NCBI RefSeq assembly: GCF_001902145.1
Contig: NZ_MRST01000017.1
Coordinates: 149,666 to 213,665 of the forward strand
Direction: 5' to 3'
From: Pseudomonas fluorescens
GTDB lineage: Bacteria; Pseudomonadota; Gammaproteobacteria; Pseudomonadales; Pseudomonadaceae
DNA length: 64,000 bases
Shown here: positions 51,389-59,839 of the stretch, piece by piece
Numbering within the stretch: position 1 is the first letter of the stretch
How the letters are laid out: the number at the start of each line of letters is the position of its first letter
Made by a program: the position numbers and the translations under genes
Notes under the pieces: model-generated
Databases searched by the model: none
What the model saw: the letters and a program-made list of their open reading frames with translations, nothing else
What the model was told of the DNA's origin: nothing

Positions 51389-52297
51389 ATGAATGCACTT
51401 GGCAAAACCTTACCGCCTCTGGCCAGCCTCTTGCCGTTTGAAGCGGCGGCGCGCCTGGAGAGTTTCTCCAAGGCGGCCGATGAATTGCACATCACTCAGG
51501 CAGCGGTCAGTCGGCAGATCCGCGGGCTGGAAGACAACCTGGGGGTCAAGCTGTTTTGTCGGCGCAACCGTGGGGTGTTCCTGACGCAAGAAGGGCGTGA
51601 GCTGGAGCGGGTGGTCAGCCAGGCCTTGCACAGCATCAGTGAAGGCGCGGTCAGCCTGAGAACATCGCCGCAGCGCAATCGCGTGGTACTGCTGTGCCAG
51701 CTATGCGAGGCGTTCTATTGGTTGATGCCGCGCCTGGCGACCTTCCACCAGCAATACCCGCAGATCGAGATCCAGGTGGTGACCTGTACGCGGCCGATTA
51801 CGCAATTCGACGGGCATTTCGATGTGGCCCTGCAAAGTACCCGGCGCGCCAGTGGCAGCCATACGCTGATGTTCACCGCCTCCGACGAGGTGTTCCCGGT
51901 GTGCAGCCCCGGCTACCTCTGCCCGGAAAAACCGTTAGCGCTGACTGAATTACAGCCCTGCACATTTCTGCACCACAGCGCCGAGCCTCCGCACTTGATG
52001 GAATGGGATGAGTGGCTGCAGATGTTCGGCCACACGTTGGCCAGGGATGCACGCAGTGCCACCTTCGACAGCTACCCGCTGATGTTGCAGGCCGCCGTGG
52101 AAGGATACGGTATCGCCATGGGGTGGCGTCGTACCGCAAGCCGGCTGATTGAGAGTGGGGCGCTGGTGCGGCCCTGCGCAGAAAGCGTGTTTTTGCCCGA
52201 GGCTATTTCGGTCTACAGGCAGCAAGGGGCGGGCAGTCGGGAGGAGGTCGCGGCGTTGTTGGCCTGGCTTGACGCACAATTGCAGAGTGACGGCTGA
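51389..52297 (+). CDS. LysR-family regulator, GcvA-like
   Basis: 302 residues. N-terminal helix-turn-helix in KAADELHITQAAVSRQIRGLEDNLGVKLFCRR, then a linker and effector domain (VVLLCQLCEAFYWLMPRLATF, YGIAMGWRRTASRLIESGALV). The N-terminal LPPLASLLPFEAAARLESFSKAAD resembles the GcvA/AmpR branch. Likely regulator of the divergent DMT transporter. Its stop codon is part of a hairpin at 52295-52320. Confidence 0.87.
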   Translation: MNALGKTLPPLASLLPFEAAARLESFSKAADELHITQAAVSRQIRGLEDNLGVKLFCRRNRGVFLTQEGRELERVVSQALHSISEGAVSLRTSPQRNRVVLLCQLCEAFYWLMPRLATFHQQYPQIEIQVVTCTRPITQFDGHFDVALQSTRRASGSHTLMFTASDEVFPVCSPGYLCPEKPLALTELQPCTFLHHSAEPPHLMEWDEWLQMFGHTLARDARSATFDSYPLMLQAAVEGYGIAMGWRRTASRLIESGALVRPCAESVFLPEAISVYRQQGAGSREEVAALLAWLDAQLQSDG

Positions 52298-52320
52298 CAG
52301 GGGCGTCGCTGCCCCTGTCA
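52295..52320. terminator. Bidirectional hairpin between convergent genes
   Basis: TGACAGGGGC and GCCCCTGTCA form a perfect 10-bp stem with a 6-base loop; the first TGA is the LysR stop codon. It lies 7 bases from the sorbosone-dehydrogenase-type gene stop. No long T run. Confidence 0.55.
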
Positions 52321-52327
52321 TCTGCGG

Positions 52328-53620
52328 TTATTGGTTACGCGTGACGCGCCAAATAGTATTGGCCAAGTCGTCGGCAATGATCAGCGCGCCCTTGGGGTCT
52401 ACCGTCACCCCCACCGGACGCCCACGGGTCTTGCCGTCGTCGTCGCGAAAGCCGGTGGCAAAGTCGATGGGTTCGCCCGCCGGCTTGCCGTTGCTGAACG
52501 GTACGAAGATCACTTTGTAGCCCACTGGGTTGTCACGGTTCCAACTGCCGTGCTCGCCGACAAACGCGCCGTCAGCGAATTTTTCACCCATGGCAGGGAT
52601 GGAAAAATCCACGCCCAACGCGGCCACATGGGAGCCCAGGCTGTAATCGGGCTTGATCGCCGCAGCCACCTTGGCCGGGTTCTGCGGTTGTGCGCGGGGG
52701 TCGACGTTCTGGCCCCAGTAGCTGTAGGGCCAGCCGTAGAAGGCCCCTTCGCGCACGGACGTCAGGTAGTCCGGCACCAGGTCGGGGCCGAGTTCATCGC
52801 GCTCGTTGACCACTGTCCACAGTTGCCCGGAGCCCGGTTGGATGGTCAGCGCCGTCGGGTTGCGCAGGCCCGTGGCGTAGGGTTTGTGTGCACCGGTGGC
52901 GGCATCGATCTGCCAGACCATAGCGCGGTCGATCTCCACTTCCATGCCGCGTTCGGTGACGTTGCTGTTGGAACCGATGCCCACATACAGATGACGCCCG
53001 TCCTCACTCACAGCCAATGACTTGGTCCAGTGATGGTTGATCTGCGCCGGCAGGTCGGTGACTTTGACGGGCGGGGCGCTGGCCTTGGTCTGGCCGTCGG
53101 CGTAGTCAAAGCGTACCAGTGCGTCCTGGTTGGCCACATACAGTTTGCCGTCGGCGAATGCCAGCCCGTAGGGGGCGTTGAGGTTGTCGGCGAATACCGT
53201 CTTGAGTTCATAGGTGCCGTCACCGTCGGCGTCACGCAGCAGCGTAATGCGGTTGCCGCCCTTGACCTTGGTGTTGCCCTGGGCCTTGATCACACTGGCG
53301 ATCACGTCCTTGGGCTTGAGCTTGGCCGCACTGCCGCCACGGCCTTCGGCCACCAGGATATCGCCGTTGGGCAGCACCAGGGTCTGGCGCGGGATCGCAA
53401 GGTCGGTGGCGATGGCGGTGACGCTGTAGCCTTCGGGTACCTTGGGCTTTTGATCGCCCCACGGCGTGGGCTCGGCAATCTTCATGCTCGGCAACAGGCT
53501 GCTTTGTTGTTCGGGCAGCTTGGGGTCAGGGCCGCGCGCCTGGGTCTTGTCACCTTCGCCGCCACAGGCACTCAGCAACAGGGCGGCGCTGAGCAGGGTC
53601 AGTGTGTTGAGTGGTTTCAT
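52328..53620 (-). CDS. PQQ-dependent sugar (sorbosone-type) dehydrogenase lipoprotein
   Basis: 430 residues from ATG 53620. Lipobox LLLSACGG gives a lipidated Cys near residue 19. The rest is a six-bladed beta-propeller: blades start with LPNGDILVAEGRGG, LNAPYGLAFADGKLYVANQ, HWTKSLAVSEDGRHLYVGIGSNSN (catalytic His and Ca/PQQ residues in this region), GLRNPTALTIQPGSGQLWTVVNERDELG and FVGEHGSWNRDNPVGYKV. Related proteins oxidise aldoses or sorbosone in the periplasm. It overlaps the preceding membrane protein by ATGA, so the two work together, perhaps passing electrons through that partner. Confidence 0.87.
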   Translation of the reverse strand: MKPLNTLTLLSAALLLSACGGEGDKTQARGPDPKLPEQQSSLLPSMKIAEPTPWGDQKPKVPEGYSVTAIATDLAIPRQTLVLPNGDILVAEGRGGSAAKLKPKDVIASVIKAQGNTKVKGGNRITLLRDADGDGTYELKTVFADNLNAPYGLAFADGKLYVANQDALVRFDYADGQTKASAPPVKVTDLPAQINHHWTKSLAVSEDGRHLYVGIGSNSNVTERGMEVEIDRAMVWQIDAATGAHKPYATGLRNPTALTIQPGSGQLWTVVNERDELGPDLVPDYLTSVREGAFYGWPYSYWGQNVDPRAQPQNPAKVAAAIKPDYSLGSHVAALGVDFSIPAMGEKFADGAFVGEHGSWNRDNPVGYKVIFVPFSNGKPAGEPIDFATGFRDDDGKTRGRPVGVTVDPKGALIIADDLANTIWRVTRNQ

Positions 53621-54042
53621 CGGGCAGCTCCTGAGCGCAGGTTGGTCAAGCCGATCCAGGTCGCGACAAGCGCCAGCACGGTGACGATCGCCGACAGCAC
53701 CAGGCCAGCAGGCATCATGGCGTAGGCATCCTTGGCATGTTGAAAGGCGTTCACCAGCCCCAGCACCCAAGTGCCCAGCACCAGCAGGAAGTACGCCACC
53801 GGGCGTCCGCCCTTGTGTTCGGCGCGCACCAGGTTGACCAGTGCAAACAGCAGGGCAAAACCACAGAACACCAGCGCCCCGGCGATCAGCCAGGAGGCAA
53901 AATTGGCCCATTGAATCTGGTAGGTCTGGCCGTAGGCGATATCACTGAGCAAGGCCCCGAGAAACAACGGCACGGTGCCGGCAAGCAAAGTCCCGTGCAA
54001 CGGCCCAGGCCTGACGACGGGGTAAGTGGGGAGGGTAGTCAT
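53617..54042 (-). CDS. DUF2231-like membrane protein
   Basis: 141 residues, four membrane helices (LLAGTVPLFLGALLSDIAYG, FASWLIAGALVFCGFALLFALVNLV, VAYFLLVLGTWVLGLVNAF, AGLVLSAIVTVLALVATWIGL). It begins PVVRPGPLHGTLL, where the His could bind heme or quinone, as in DUF2231 proteins. It is coupled by a 4-base ATGA overlap to the sugar-dehydrogenase lipoprotein, a pairing common in proteobacteria. The function is inferred to be an electron-transfer or anchoring partner. Confidence 0.8.
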   Translation of the reverse strand: MTTLPTYPVVRPGPLHGTLLAGTVPLFLGALLSDIAYGQTYQIQWANFASWLIAGALVFCGFALLFALVNLVRAEHKGGRPVAYFLLVLGTWVLGLVNAFQHAKDAYAMMPAGLVLSAIVTVLALVATWIGLTNLRSGAAR

Positions 54043-54237
54043 GTCGGTGGCGGCTCCTTATCGTTGGGCACCCTGGACTCAGGGCGCGCTGACTTCGCAT
54101 AGGAAAGGAGCCTGTCACTTGTAAGAAAGTTCACTGGAAGGGCGTGTCGAGATGTTTTTCCAACAGGATTCAGTTGATGTGTTTACGACGGTTGCGACAT
54201 GACGCATCCTCCCGCGCTCGACATTAGGAAATGCTTT

Positions 54238-55035
54238 ATGCCCACCCTACAACCCGCGGGCATCGATGCCGACGGCTATATCCTCACCGTCGCCGATGCG
54301 CCTATACAGCCCGAGTTCCAGCCCGTGCTGACGGATGTCTGCGCAACTCTGTCCCAGGCGCAGTTCGGTCTGGAGGGTATTTATCTGTATGGCAGCGTTG
54401 CAAGGGGCGAGGGCGAGGTCGGGATTTCTGACCTTGACCTTTCGCTCATATTGATCGAACCACCGGATACGCTAGTGCTTGAGCAGTTGGAGTCGACCCG
54501 ACTCGCCTTGGAGCACCGGCATCCGCACGTCACCAAGATCGACTTCGATATCGGCCACCGCGCCCAGGTGTTGGCGCCCGAGAACCGAAACAGTTGGGGC
54601 TTCTGGCTCAAACATCATTGCCGCTGTATCTGGGGCGAAGACCTGTCACTGCACTTCGAAGCGTTTCGCCCGTCCCGTGCCATCACCTTGGCCGTCAATG
54701 GCGATTTTGAACAGGTGCTCGCGGCGTACCTGGTGCGCATCGAACAGGCCGGCACTGAGCACGCACGCCATCGCCTACAGCGGGAAGCGTCGCGGGCCTT
54801 GATCCGCGCCACCCACACCCTGCGGACGGAAGACGCGCAACTCTGGCCGCAAACCCTGGAAGACTACGTCGGGCTGTTTTGTCAGCTTTACCCGAACATG
54901 CGCGTGCAAATCGCCTACTTCCTGTTTGAAGCGCGCAACCCGAGCGCCGAGGGCGAGGCATTCACTACACGCCTACGGGCGTTTCTGAGCTGGATGGTTT
55001 CGGCCCTTATAGAAAGGAATCAATCAGATGCGTGA
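54238..55035 (+). CDS. Nucleotidyltransferase (ANT-like) protein
   Basis: 265 residues from ATG 54238 with AGGAAA upstream; ATG 54199 is in frame but lacks a site. The nucleotidyltransferase motif GSVARGEGEVGISDLDLSL near residue 50 (GS-x9-DxD) is complete, with a third acidic residue in TKIDFDIG. The C-terminal half is a helical bundle (SRALIRATHTLRTEDAQLWP) as in aminoglycoside adenylyltransferases and related toxin-antitoxin MNT proteins. A resistance role is not supported by context. It overlaps the Nudix gene by eight bases, so both form a unit. Confidence 0.8.
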   Translation: MPTLQPAGIDADGYILTVADAPIQPEFQPVLTDVCATLSQAQFGLEGIYLYGSVARGEGEVGISDLDLSLILIEPPDTLVLEQLESTRLALEHRHPHVTKIDFDIGHRAQVLAPENRNSWGFWLKHHCRCIWGEDLSLHFEAFRPSRAITLAVNGDFEQVLAAYLVRIEQAGTEHARHRLQREASRALIRATHTLRTEDAQLWPQTLEDYVGLFCQLYPNMRVQIAYFLFEARNPSAEGEAFTTRLRAFLSWMVSALIERNQSDA

Positions 55036-55477
55036 ACGCAAAGCCGCACGATTACTGGTCATAAACCCTGCACAGCAAGTGTTGCTGTTTCGCTTCGTGC
55101 ATAACGACGGCGCCCTGGCCGGCCAGGATTACTGGGCCACGCCCGGCGGTGGCGTGGAGGCAGGGGAGACCTTTCACAGCGCTGCGATTCGTGAGTTGCG
55201 CGAAGAGACTGGGATCACGGTGAGCAGCGTCGGGGAATGTGTAGCAGAGCGCAACGTGACCTTGATGCTGCCCTGCGGCGAAACGGTGCTGGCGGTTGAG
55301 CGGTACTTCGTTGTGCATGCGCCCAGCGATGCGTTATCCAGGGCCGAGTGGACGGTACAGGAGACCCAGGTGATGGCGGATCATCGCTGGTGGTCGGCAC
55401 AGGCGCTGCGCGCGACGAGCGATACGGTATGGCCGCAGGCGTTGCCGCAAATGCTGCAGGATGCCGGGGTGTTTTAA
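55028..55477 (+). CDS. Nudix hydrolase
   Basis: 149 residues. A perfect Nudix box runs from GGGVEAGETFH to RELREETGI (G-x5-E-x7-REUxEExGU) near residue 42. Family enzymes cleave nucleoside diphosphates linked to other moieties. It starts inside the end of the nucleotidyltransferase gene (AGGAA site at about 55014), so the two are translationally coupled. One possibility is that the Nudix enzyme removes a nucleotidylated product of its partner. A terminator follows. Confidence 0.88.
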   Translation: MRERKAARLLVINPAQQVLLFRFVHNDGALAGQDYWATPGGGVEAGETFHSAAIRELREETGITVSSVGECVAERNVTLMLPCGETVLAVERYFVVHAPSDALSRAEWTVQETQVMADHRWWSAQALRATSDTVWPQALPQMLQDAGVF

Positions 55478-55482
55478 CCGTT

Positions 55483-55538
55483 CAGGCCTGCAAGCGGCCG
55501 TCACCGTGCGTTTGCCTGATGCAGGTCTGCCTTTTTTA
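55483..55538 (+). terminator. Terminator of the nucleotidyltransferase-Nudix operon
   Basis: CAGGCCTGCA (55483-55492) pairs with TGCAGGTCTG (55520-55529) with one G-U, followed by a six-T run at 55532-55537. The loop is long (27 bases). Confidence 0.55.
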
Positions 55539-56099
55539 TTGATGACTGGCCAGGATTTCGCTCGTCTGGAACACCCTTGCATAGTCCATCGCCAAGTTAC
55601 TGAGCGACAACGCATGCACATCTTCTGCGACCCACAGGCGCCCCGACAAGTCGGTTTGATCGAAGGTAAAACACGCATCCGCCGCCACGATCACGTCGAA
55701 CCCCAGGTTGCCGCCCGAGCGTGCGGTGGATTCCACTGAGTTGTTGGTGATGACCCCGACGATCACCAACTGCTGGATCGAGCGCAGGTGCAGCCAGCGC
55801 TCCAGGCCCGTGGCGCTGAATGCATCCGGTACGTTTTTTTCCACCACATGCTCGTGGGCCAGGGGGTGCAGCGCATCCTGGAACTCACAGCCGGGCTGGC
55901 CTGGCCGGAACACCGAAGCGGCAGAGCGGGAGATATGCCGCACATGAATGATCGGGCGTTGCGCCTGGCGCCAGGCATTGAGCAATTGCTGTATGCGCAG
56001 CTCGGCGTTCGGGTTGTTGCGGCGGCCTAGTGTGGGATCGGCCATGCCTTTTTGCATATCGATGATCAACAATGCGGCGTTCGTCGCTATCGGTTCCAT
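55536..56099 (-). CDS. Isochorismatase-like hydrolase with Ser at the catalytic Cys site
   Basis: 187 residues. The cysteine-hydrolase fold is recognisable from LLIIDMQKGMADP (catalytic Asp), IIHVRHIS, VEKNVPDAFSATGL (Lys) and GVITNNSVESTARSGGNLGF. In nicotinamidases and most cysteine hydrolases the Ser of NNS is the nucleophile Cys. Ser in this place marks a subgroup of unknown activity; isochorismatases proper also lack the Cys and use water. So the product could still be active on a different bond. Single gene, convergent with the Nudix operon. Confidence 0.83.
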   Translation of the reverse strand: MEPIATNAALLIIDMQKGMADPTLGRRNNPNAELRIQQLLNAWRQAQRPIIHVRHISRSAASVFRPGQPGCEFQDALHPLAHEHVVEKNVPDAFSATGLERWLHLRSIQQLVIVGVITNNSVESTARSGGNLGFDVIVAADACFTFDQTDLSGRLWVAEDVHALSLSNLAMDYARVFQTSEILASHQ

Positions 56100-56151
56100 G
56101 GCCTGTCCTGGCAGAGGTGAACATTATCTAACTGGCGCAATGCGGTGAAAA

Positions 56152-56240
56152 TGTGGGAGCGGGCTTGCTCGCGAATGCGGTCTATCAGTGACTCATTTAT
56201 CAACTGACAGCATGCATTCGCGAGCAAGCCCGCTCCCACA
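56152..56240. repeat. REP pair (type B REPIN)
   Basis: Inverted TGTGGGAGCGGGCTTGCTCG arms in the divergent region before the OsmC-YcaO gene. Confidence 0.9.
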
Positions 56241-56351
56241 GGTTGGACGTTAGCACCGATCGGCAGCCCATACGCAAAACCCTGAGACTTCCCGGCGAAA
56301 CGCTTCATAATGGCGGCCAATTTGTTTAGCTCGTTATTCTGGTGTGCCCGC

Positions 56352-58550
56352 ATGGAAATTAAGGTCAACTTTCTCGACAACCTTCGGCTTGAAGCCAAGT
56401 TCGATGACTTCACGGTCATTGCCGACCAGCCCATCCGCTACAAGGGCGATGGGTCGGCACCGGGGCCATTCGACTACTTCCTGGCTTCGTCGGCGTTGTG
56501 TGCGGCGTACTTTGTGAAGTTGTACTGCCAGACGCGCAATATTCCCACCGAGAATATTCGCCTGTCGCAGAACAACATCGTCGACCCGGAAAACCGCTAT
56601 AACCAGATTTTCAAGATCCAGGTCGAATTGCCCGCAGACATTTCCGACAAGGACCGCCAAGGCATCCTGCGCTCCATCGACCGCTGCACCGTGAAGAAAG
56701 TGGTGCAGGCCGGGCCGGAATTCGTGATTGAGGAAGTCGACAACCTCGACGCCGATGCCCAGGCGCTGTTGATGCCCAACTCCACGTCCGCAGCGGGCAC
56801 CTACATTGCCGGCAAGGACCTGCCGCTGGAGCAGACCATCGCCAACATGTCGGCGATTCTCGCGGGCCTGGGCATGAAGATCGAGATCGCCTCGTGGCGC
56901 AATATCGTGCCCAACGTGTGGTCGCTGCATATCCGCGACGCCCATTCACCGATGTGCTTTACCAACGGCAAAGGCGCGACGAAAGAAGGCGCGCTGGCGT
57001 CGGCGCTGGGTGAGTTCATCGAGCGCCTGAACTGCAACTTCTTCTACAACGACCAGTTCTGGGGCGAGGACCTGGCCAACGCGCCGTTCGTGCATTACCC
57101 GGACGAGCGTTGGTTCCAGCCGGGCCCCAACGATGAGCTGCCGAGTGAAATCCTCGATGCCTATTGCCTGAAAGTCTACAACCGCGAGGGCGAGCTGCGC
57201 GGCTCGCACCTGTTCGACACCAACTCCGGCAACGAAGCCCGCGGCATTGTCTCGCTGCCGTTCGTGCGTCAGTCCGATGGCGAGGTGGTGTATTTTCCGT
57301 CCAACCTGATCGAAAATCTCTACCTGAGCAACGGCATGAGCGCCGGCAACACCCTGGCCGAGGCCCAGGTGCAGTGCCTGTCGGAGATTTTCGAGCGGGC
57401 GGTGAAGCGCGAAATCATCGAAGGCGAATTTGCGTTGCCGGACGTTCCCGCCGAAGTGCTGGCCAAGTACCCCGGGATCCTGGCGGGCATCGAAGGCCTG
57501 GAAGCCCAGGGCTTTCCGGTGCTGGTCAAGGACGCGTCCCTGGGCGGTGAGTTCCCGGTGATGTGCGTGACCTTGATGAACCCGCGCACCGGCGGCGTGT
57601 TCGCTTCGTTCGGCGCGCACCCCAGCCTGGAAGTGGCGCTGGAACGCAGCCTCACCGAGCTGCTGCAAGGCCGTAGTTTCGAAGGCTTGAACGACCTGCC
57701 GCAGCCGACCTTCGAAGGCCAGGCAGTCACCGAGCCGAACAACTTCGTCGAGCACTTTATCGATTCCAGCGGCGTAGTGTCGTGGCGCTTCTTCAGTGCC
57801 CAGTCGGATTATGAATTCGTCGAGTGGGACTTCTCCGGCCAGGGCGAAGATTCCAACGCCCAGGAGGCCGCCACGCTGTTCGGCATCCTCGAAGGCATGG
57901 GCAAAGAGTCGTACATGGCGGTGTATGAGCACTTGGGCGCTACCGCCTGCCGCATCCTGGTGCCGGACTACTCGGAAATCTACCCGGTGGATGACCTGAT
58001 CTGGGACAACACCAACAAGGCGCTGTTTTTCCGCGAAGACATCCTCAACCTGCACCGCCTCAGCGAGGAGGAACTGCAGGCGTTGGTAGAGCGCCTGATA
58101 GAAAGCGAGCTGGACGACTACACCGATATCACTACGTTGATTGGCATTGAGTTCGACGACAACACGGCGTGGGGCCAACTGACCATCCTGGAACTCAAGC
58201 TGCTGATCTTCCTGGCCTTGCAGCAGTATGAAGAGGCCAAGGAGTGCGTGGAGATGTTCCTGCAGTACAACGACAACACGGTTGAGCGTGGGTTGTTCTA
58301 CCAGGCGATGAACGCGGTGCTGGAGATGGAGTTGGATGACGACCTGGCACTGGCTGACTACGAGGCCAACTTCCGGCGCATGTTCGGCAATGAGCGCATG
58401 GACGCGGTGATCGGTTCGGTCGACGGCAGTGTGCGCTTTTATGGGCTGACGCCGACCAGCATGAAGCTGGAAGGCCTGGACCGGCATTTGCGCTTGATTG
58501 ACAGCTACAAGAAGCTGCATGCGGCGCGGGCCAATATCACCCGAGGTTGA
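56352..58550 (+). CDS. ycaO: OsmC-YcaO fusion protein, putative RimO accessory factor
   Basis: 732 residues from ATG 56352. Residues about 1-140 are an OsmC-like domain (FDYFLASSALCAAYFVKLYC; cysteines present but not in the classic two-Cys peroxidase spacing). Residues about 170-560 are a YcaO cyclodehydratase-fold domain (CFTNGKGATKEGALASALGEFIERL, SNGMSAGNTLAEAQVQCLSEIFERAVKREI, ATP/Mg ligands in these Glu-rich helices). The last 150 residues are helical and TPR-like. YcaO in E. coli assists RimO in methylthiolation of ribosomal protein S12. No PxPxP tail and no precursor peptide gene nearby, so a RiPP role is unlikely. Confidence 0.87.
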   Translation: MEIKVNFLDNLRLEAKFDDFTVIADQPIRYKGDGSAPGPFDYFLASSALCAAYFVKLYCQTRNIPTENIRLSQNNIVDPENRYNQIFKIQVELPADISDKDRQGILRSIDRCTVKKVVQAGPEFVIEEVDNLDADAQALLMPNSTSAAGTYIAGKDLPLEQTIANMSAILAGLGMKIEIASWRNIVPNVWSLHIRDAHSPMCFTNGKGATKEGALASALGEFIERLNCNFFYNDQFWGEDLANAPFVHYPDERWFQPGPNDELPSEILDAYCLKVYNREGELRGSHLFDTNSGNEARGIVSLPFVRQSDGEVVYFPSNLIENLYLSNGMSAGNTLAEAQVQCLSEIFERAVKREIIEGEFALPDVPAEVLAKYPGILAGIEGLEAQGFPVLVKDASLGGEFPVMCVTLMNPRTGGVFASFGAHPSLEVALERSLTELLQGRSFEGLNDLPQPTFEGQAVTEPNNFVEHFIDSSGVVSWRFFSAQSDYEFVEWDFSGQGEDSNAQEAATLFGILEGMGKESYMAVYEHLGATACRILVPDYSEIYPVDDLIWDNTNKALFFREDILNLHRLSEEELQALVERLIESELDDYTDITTLIGIEFDDNTAWGQLTILELKLLIFLALQQYEEAKECVEMFLQYNDNTVERGLFYQAMNAVLEMELDDDLALADYEANFRRMFGNERMDAVIGSVDGSVRFYGLTPTSMKLEGLDRHLRLIDSYKKLHAARANITRG

Positions 58551-58560
58551 GGCTGACCTC

Positions 58561-58660
58561 TGTAGGAGCGAGCTTGCTCGCGAAAAACGTCAACGATAAC
58601 GCGGGCTGTCTGGATGTCCGTGTTGTCTTTGCGTTCTTCGCGAGCAAGCTCGCTCCTACA
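58561..58660. repeat. REP pair (type A REPIN)
   Basis: Type A inverted arms between the convergent ycaO and cystathionine gamma-lyase genes, 13 bases from the latter's stop. Confidence 0.9.
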
Positions 58661-58672
58661 GGTATGTCGGCG

Positions 58673-59839
58673 TTATATGTGGGCCAAGGCTTGCGCCAGA
58701 TCGGCGCGCAAATCCTCCACATCCTCAACCCCTACCGACAAGCGCACCAGCCCATCGCCAATCCCCAATTGCGCCCGAGTCGCCGCCGGGATGCTGGCAT
58801 GGGTCATGATCGCCGGATGCTCGATCAGGCTTTCCACGCCCCCCAGGCTCTCGGCCAGGGCGAAGATCTTCACGTTTTCCAGAAAGCGCGTCGCGCCGGC
58901 CAGGTCGCTGTTCAAGTCCACTGAAATCATCCCGCCGAACCCGCGCATCTGCTGTTTCGCCAGGTCGTGCTGTGGGTGGGATTGCAAGCCTGGGTAGTGA
59001 ACCCGTGACACTTGTGGCTGTTGTTCCAGCCAGGTGGCCAGGTCCAGGGCATTGCTGCAATGGCGCTCCATGCGCAGCGCCAGGGTTTTTACCCCACGCA
59101 GGGTCAGGAAGGCATCGAACGGCCCGGCGATGGCGCCGATGGAGTTTTGCAGAAAGCCCAGGCGTTCGGCCAATTCAGCGTTGTCGCCAACAACAGCGAT
59201 ACCACCGATCACATCAGAATGCCCATTGAGGTATTTGGTGGTGGAGTGCACCACGATGTCGAAGCCCAACTCCAGCGGACGCTGGATCCAGGGGCTGGCA
59301 AAGGTGTTGTCGGCCACGCAGATAATCCCGCGGGCACGGCAGATGCGGGCGACGGCGCGCAGGTCGGTCAGGCTCAGCAGCGGGTTGCTTGGGGTTTCGA
59401 CCCAGACCATGCGCGTGTCGTCCTGCAATGACGCTTCAAACGCCGACAAGTCGCTGAGGTCGACATAGCTGAAGCGGTGCCCGGCACTGCGCTGGCGCAC
59501 CTTGTCGAACAGGCGGAACGTGCCGCCGTACAGGTCATTGCCCGAGACGATATGCGCGCCCGCATCCAGCAGTTCCAGCACGGTGGAGATCGCCGCCAGC
59601 CCCGAGGCAAATGCAAACGCCTGGCTGCCGCCTTCAAGGTCGGCCACGCAGCGTTCCAGGGCAAAGCGCGTGGGGTTATGGGAGCGGCCATAGTCAAAGC
59701 CCTTGTGCACGCCGGGGCTGTCTTGCAGGTAGGTGGAGTTGGCGTAGATCGGCGGCATCAGCGCGCCCGTGGTCGGGTCGGGTGACTGCCCGGCGTGGAT
59801 CACACGGGTGGCAAACGCGCTGTTATCGGGCTGGCTCAT
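58673..59839 (-). CDS. Cystathionine gamma-lyase (Cys/Met metabolism PLP enzyme)
   Basis: 388 residues. PLP fold-type I: YGRSHNPTRFALERCVADLEGG with the substrate/PLP Tyr-Arg pair, FASGLAAIS, WVETPSNPLL, CVADNTFASP (PLP-binding Asp) and VHSTTKYLNGHSDVIGG with the Schiff-base Lys. It overlaps the cystathionine beta-synthase stop by the four bases ATGA, so the pair forms the reverse transsulfuration route: serine plus homocysteine to cystathionine, then to cysteine. The operon position favours gamma-lyase over gamma-synthase. Confidence 0.9.
   Translation of the reverse strand: MSQPDNSAFATRVIHAGQSPDPTTGALMPPIYANSTYLQDSPGVHKGFDYGRSHNPTRFALERCVADLEGGSQAFAFASGLAAISTVLELLDAGAHIVSGNDLYGGTFRLFDKVRQRSAGHRFSYVDLSDLSAFEASLQDDTRMVWVETPSNPLLSLTDLRAVARICRARGIICVADNTFASPWIQRPLELGFDIVVHSTTKYLNGHSDVIGGIAVVGDNAELAERLGFLQNSIGAIAGPFDAFLTLRGVKTLALRMERHCSNALDLATWLEQQPQVSRVHYPGLQSHPQHDLAKQQMRGFGGMISVDLNSDLAGATRFLENVKIFALAESLGGVESLIEHPAIMTHASIPAATRAQLGIGDGLVRLSVGVEDVEDLRADLAQALAHI

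Noticed and set aside
56352..58550. RiPP cyclodehydratase role for the YcaO protein
   Set aside because: No precursor peptide, partner E1-like gene or PxPxP tail is visible; the RimO-accessory type fits better.
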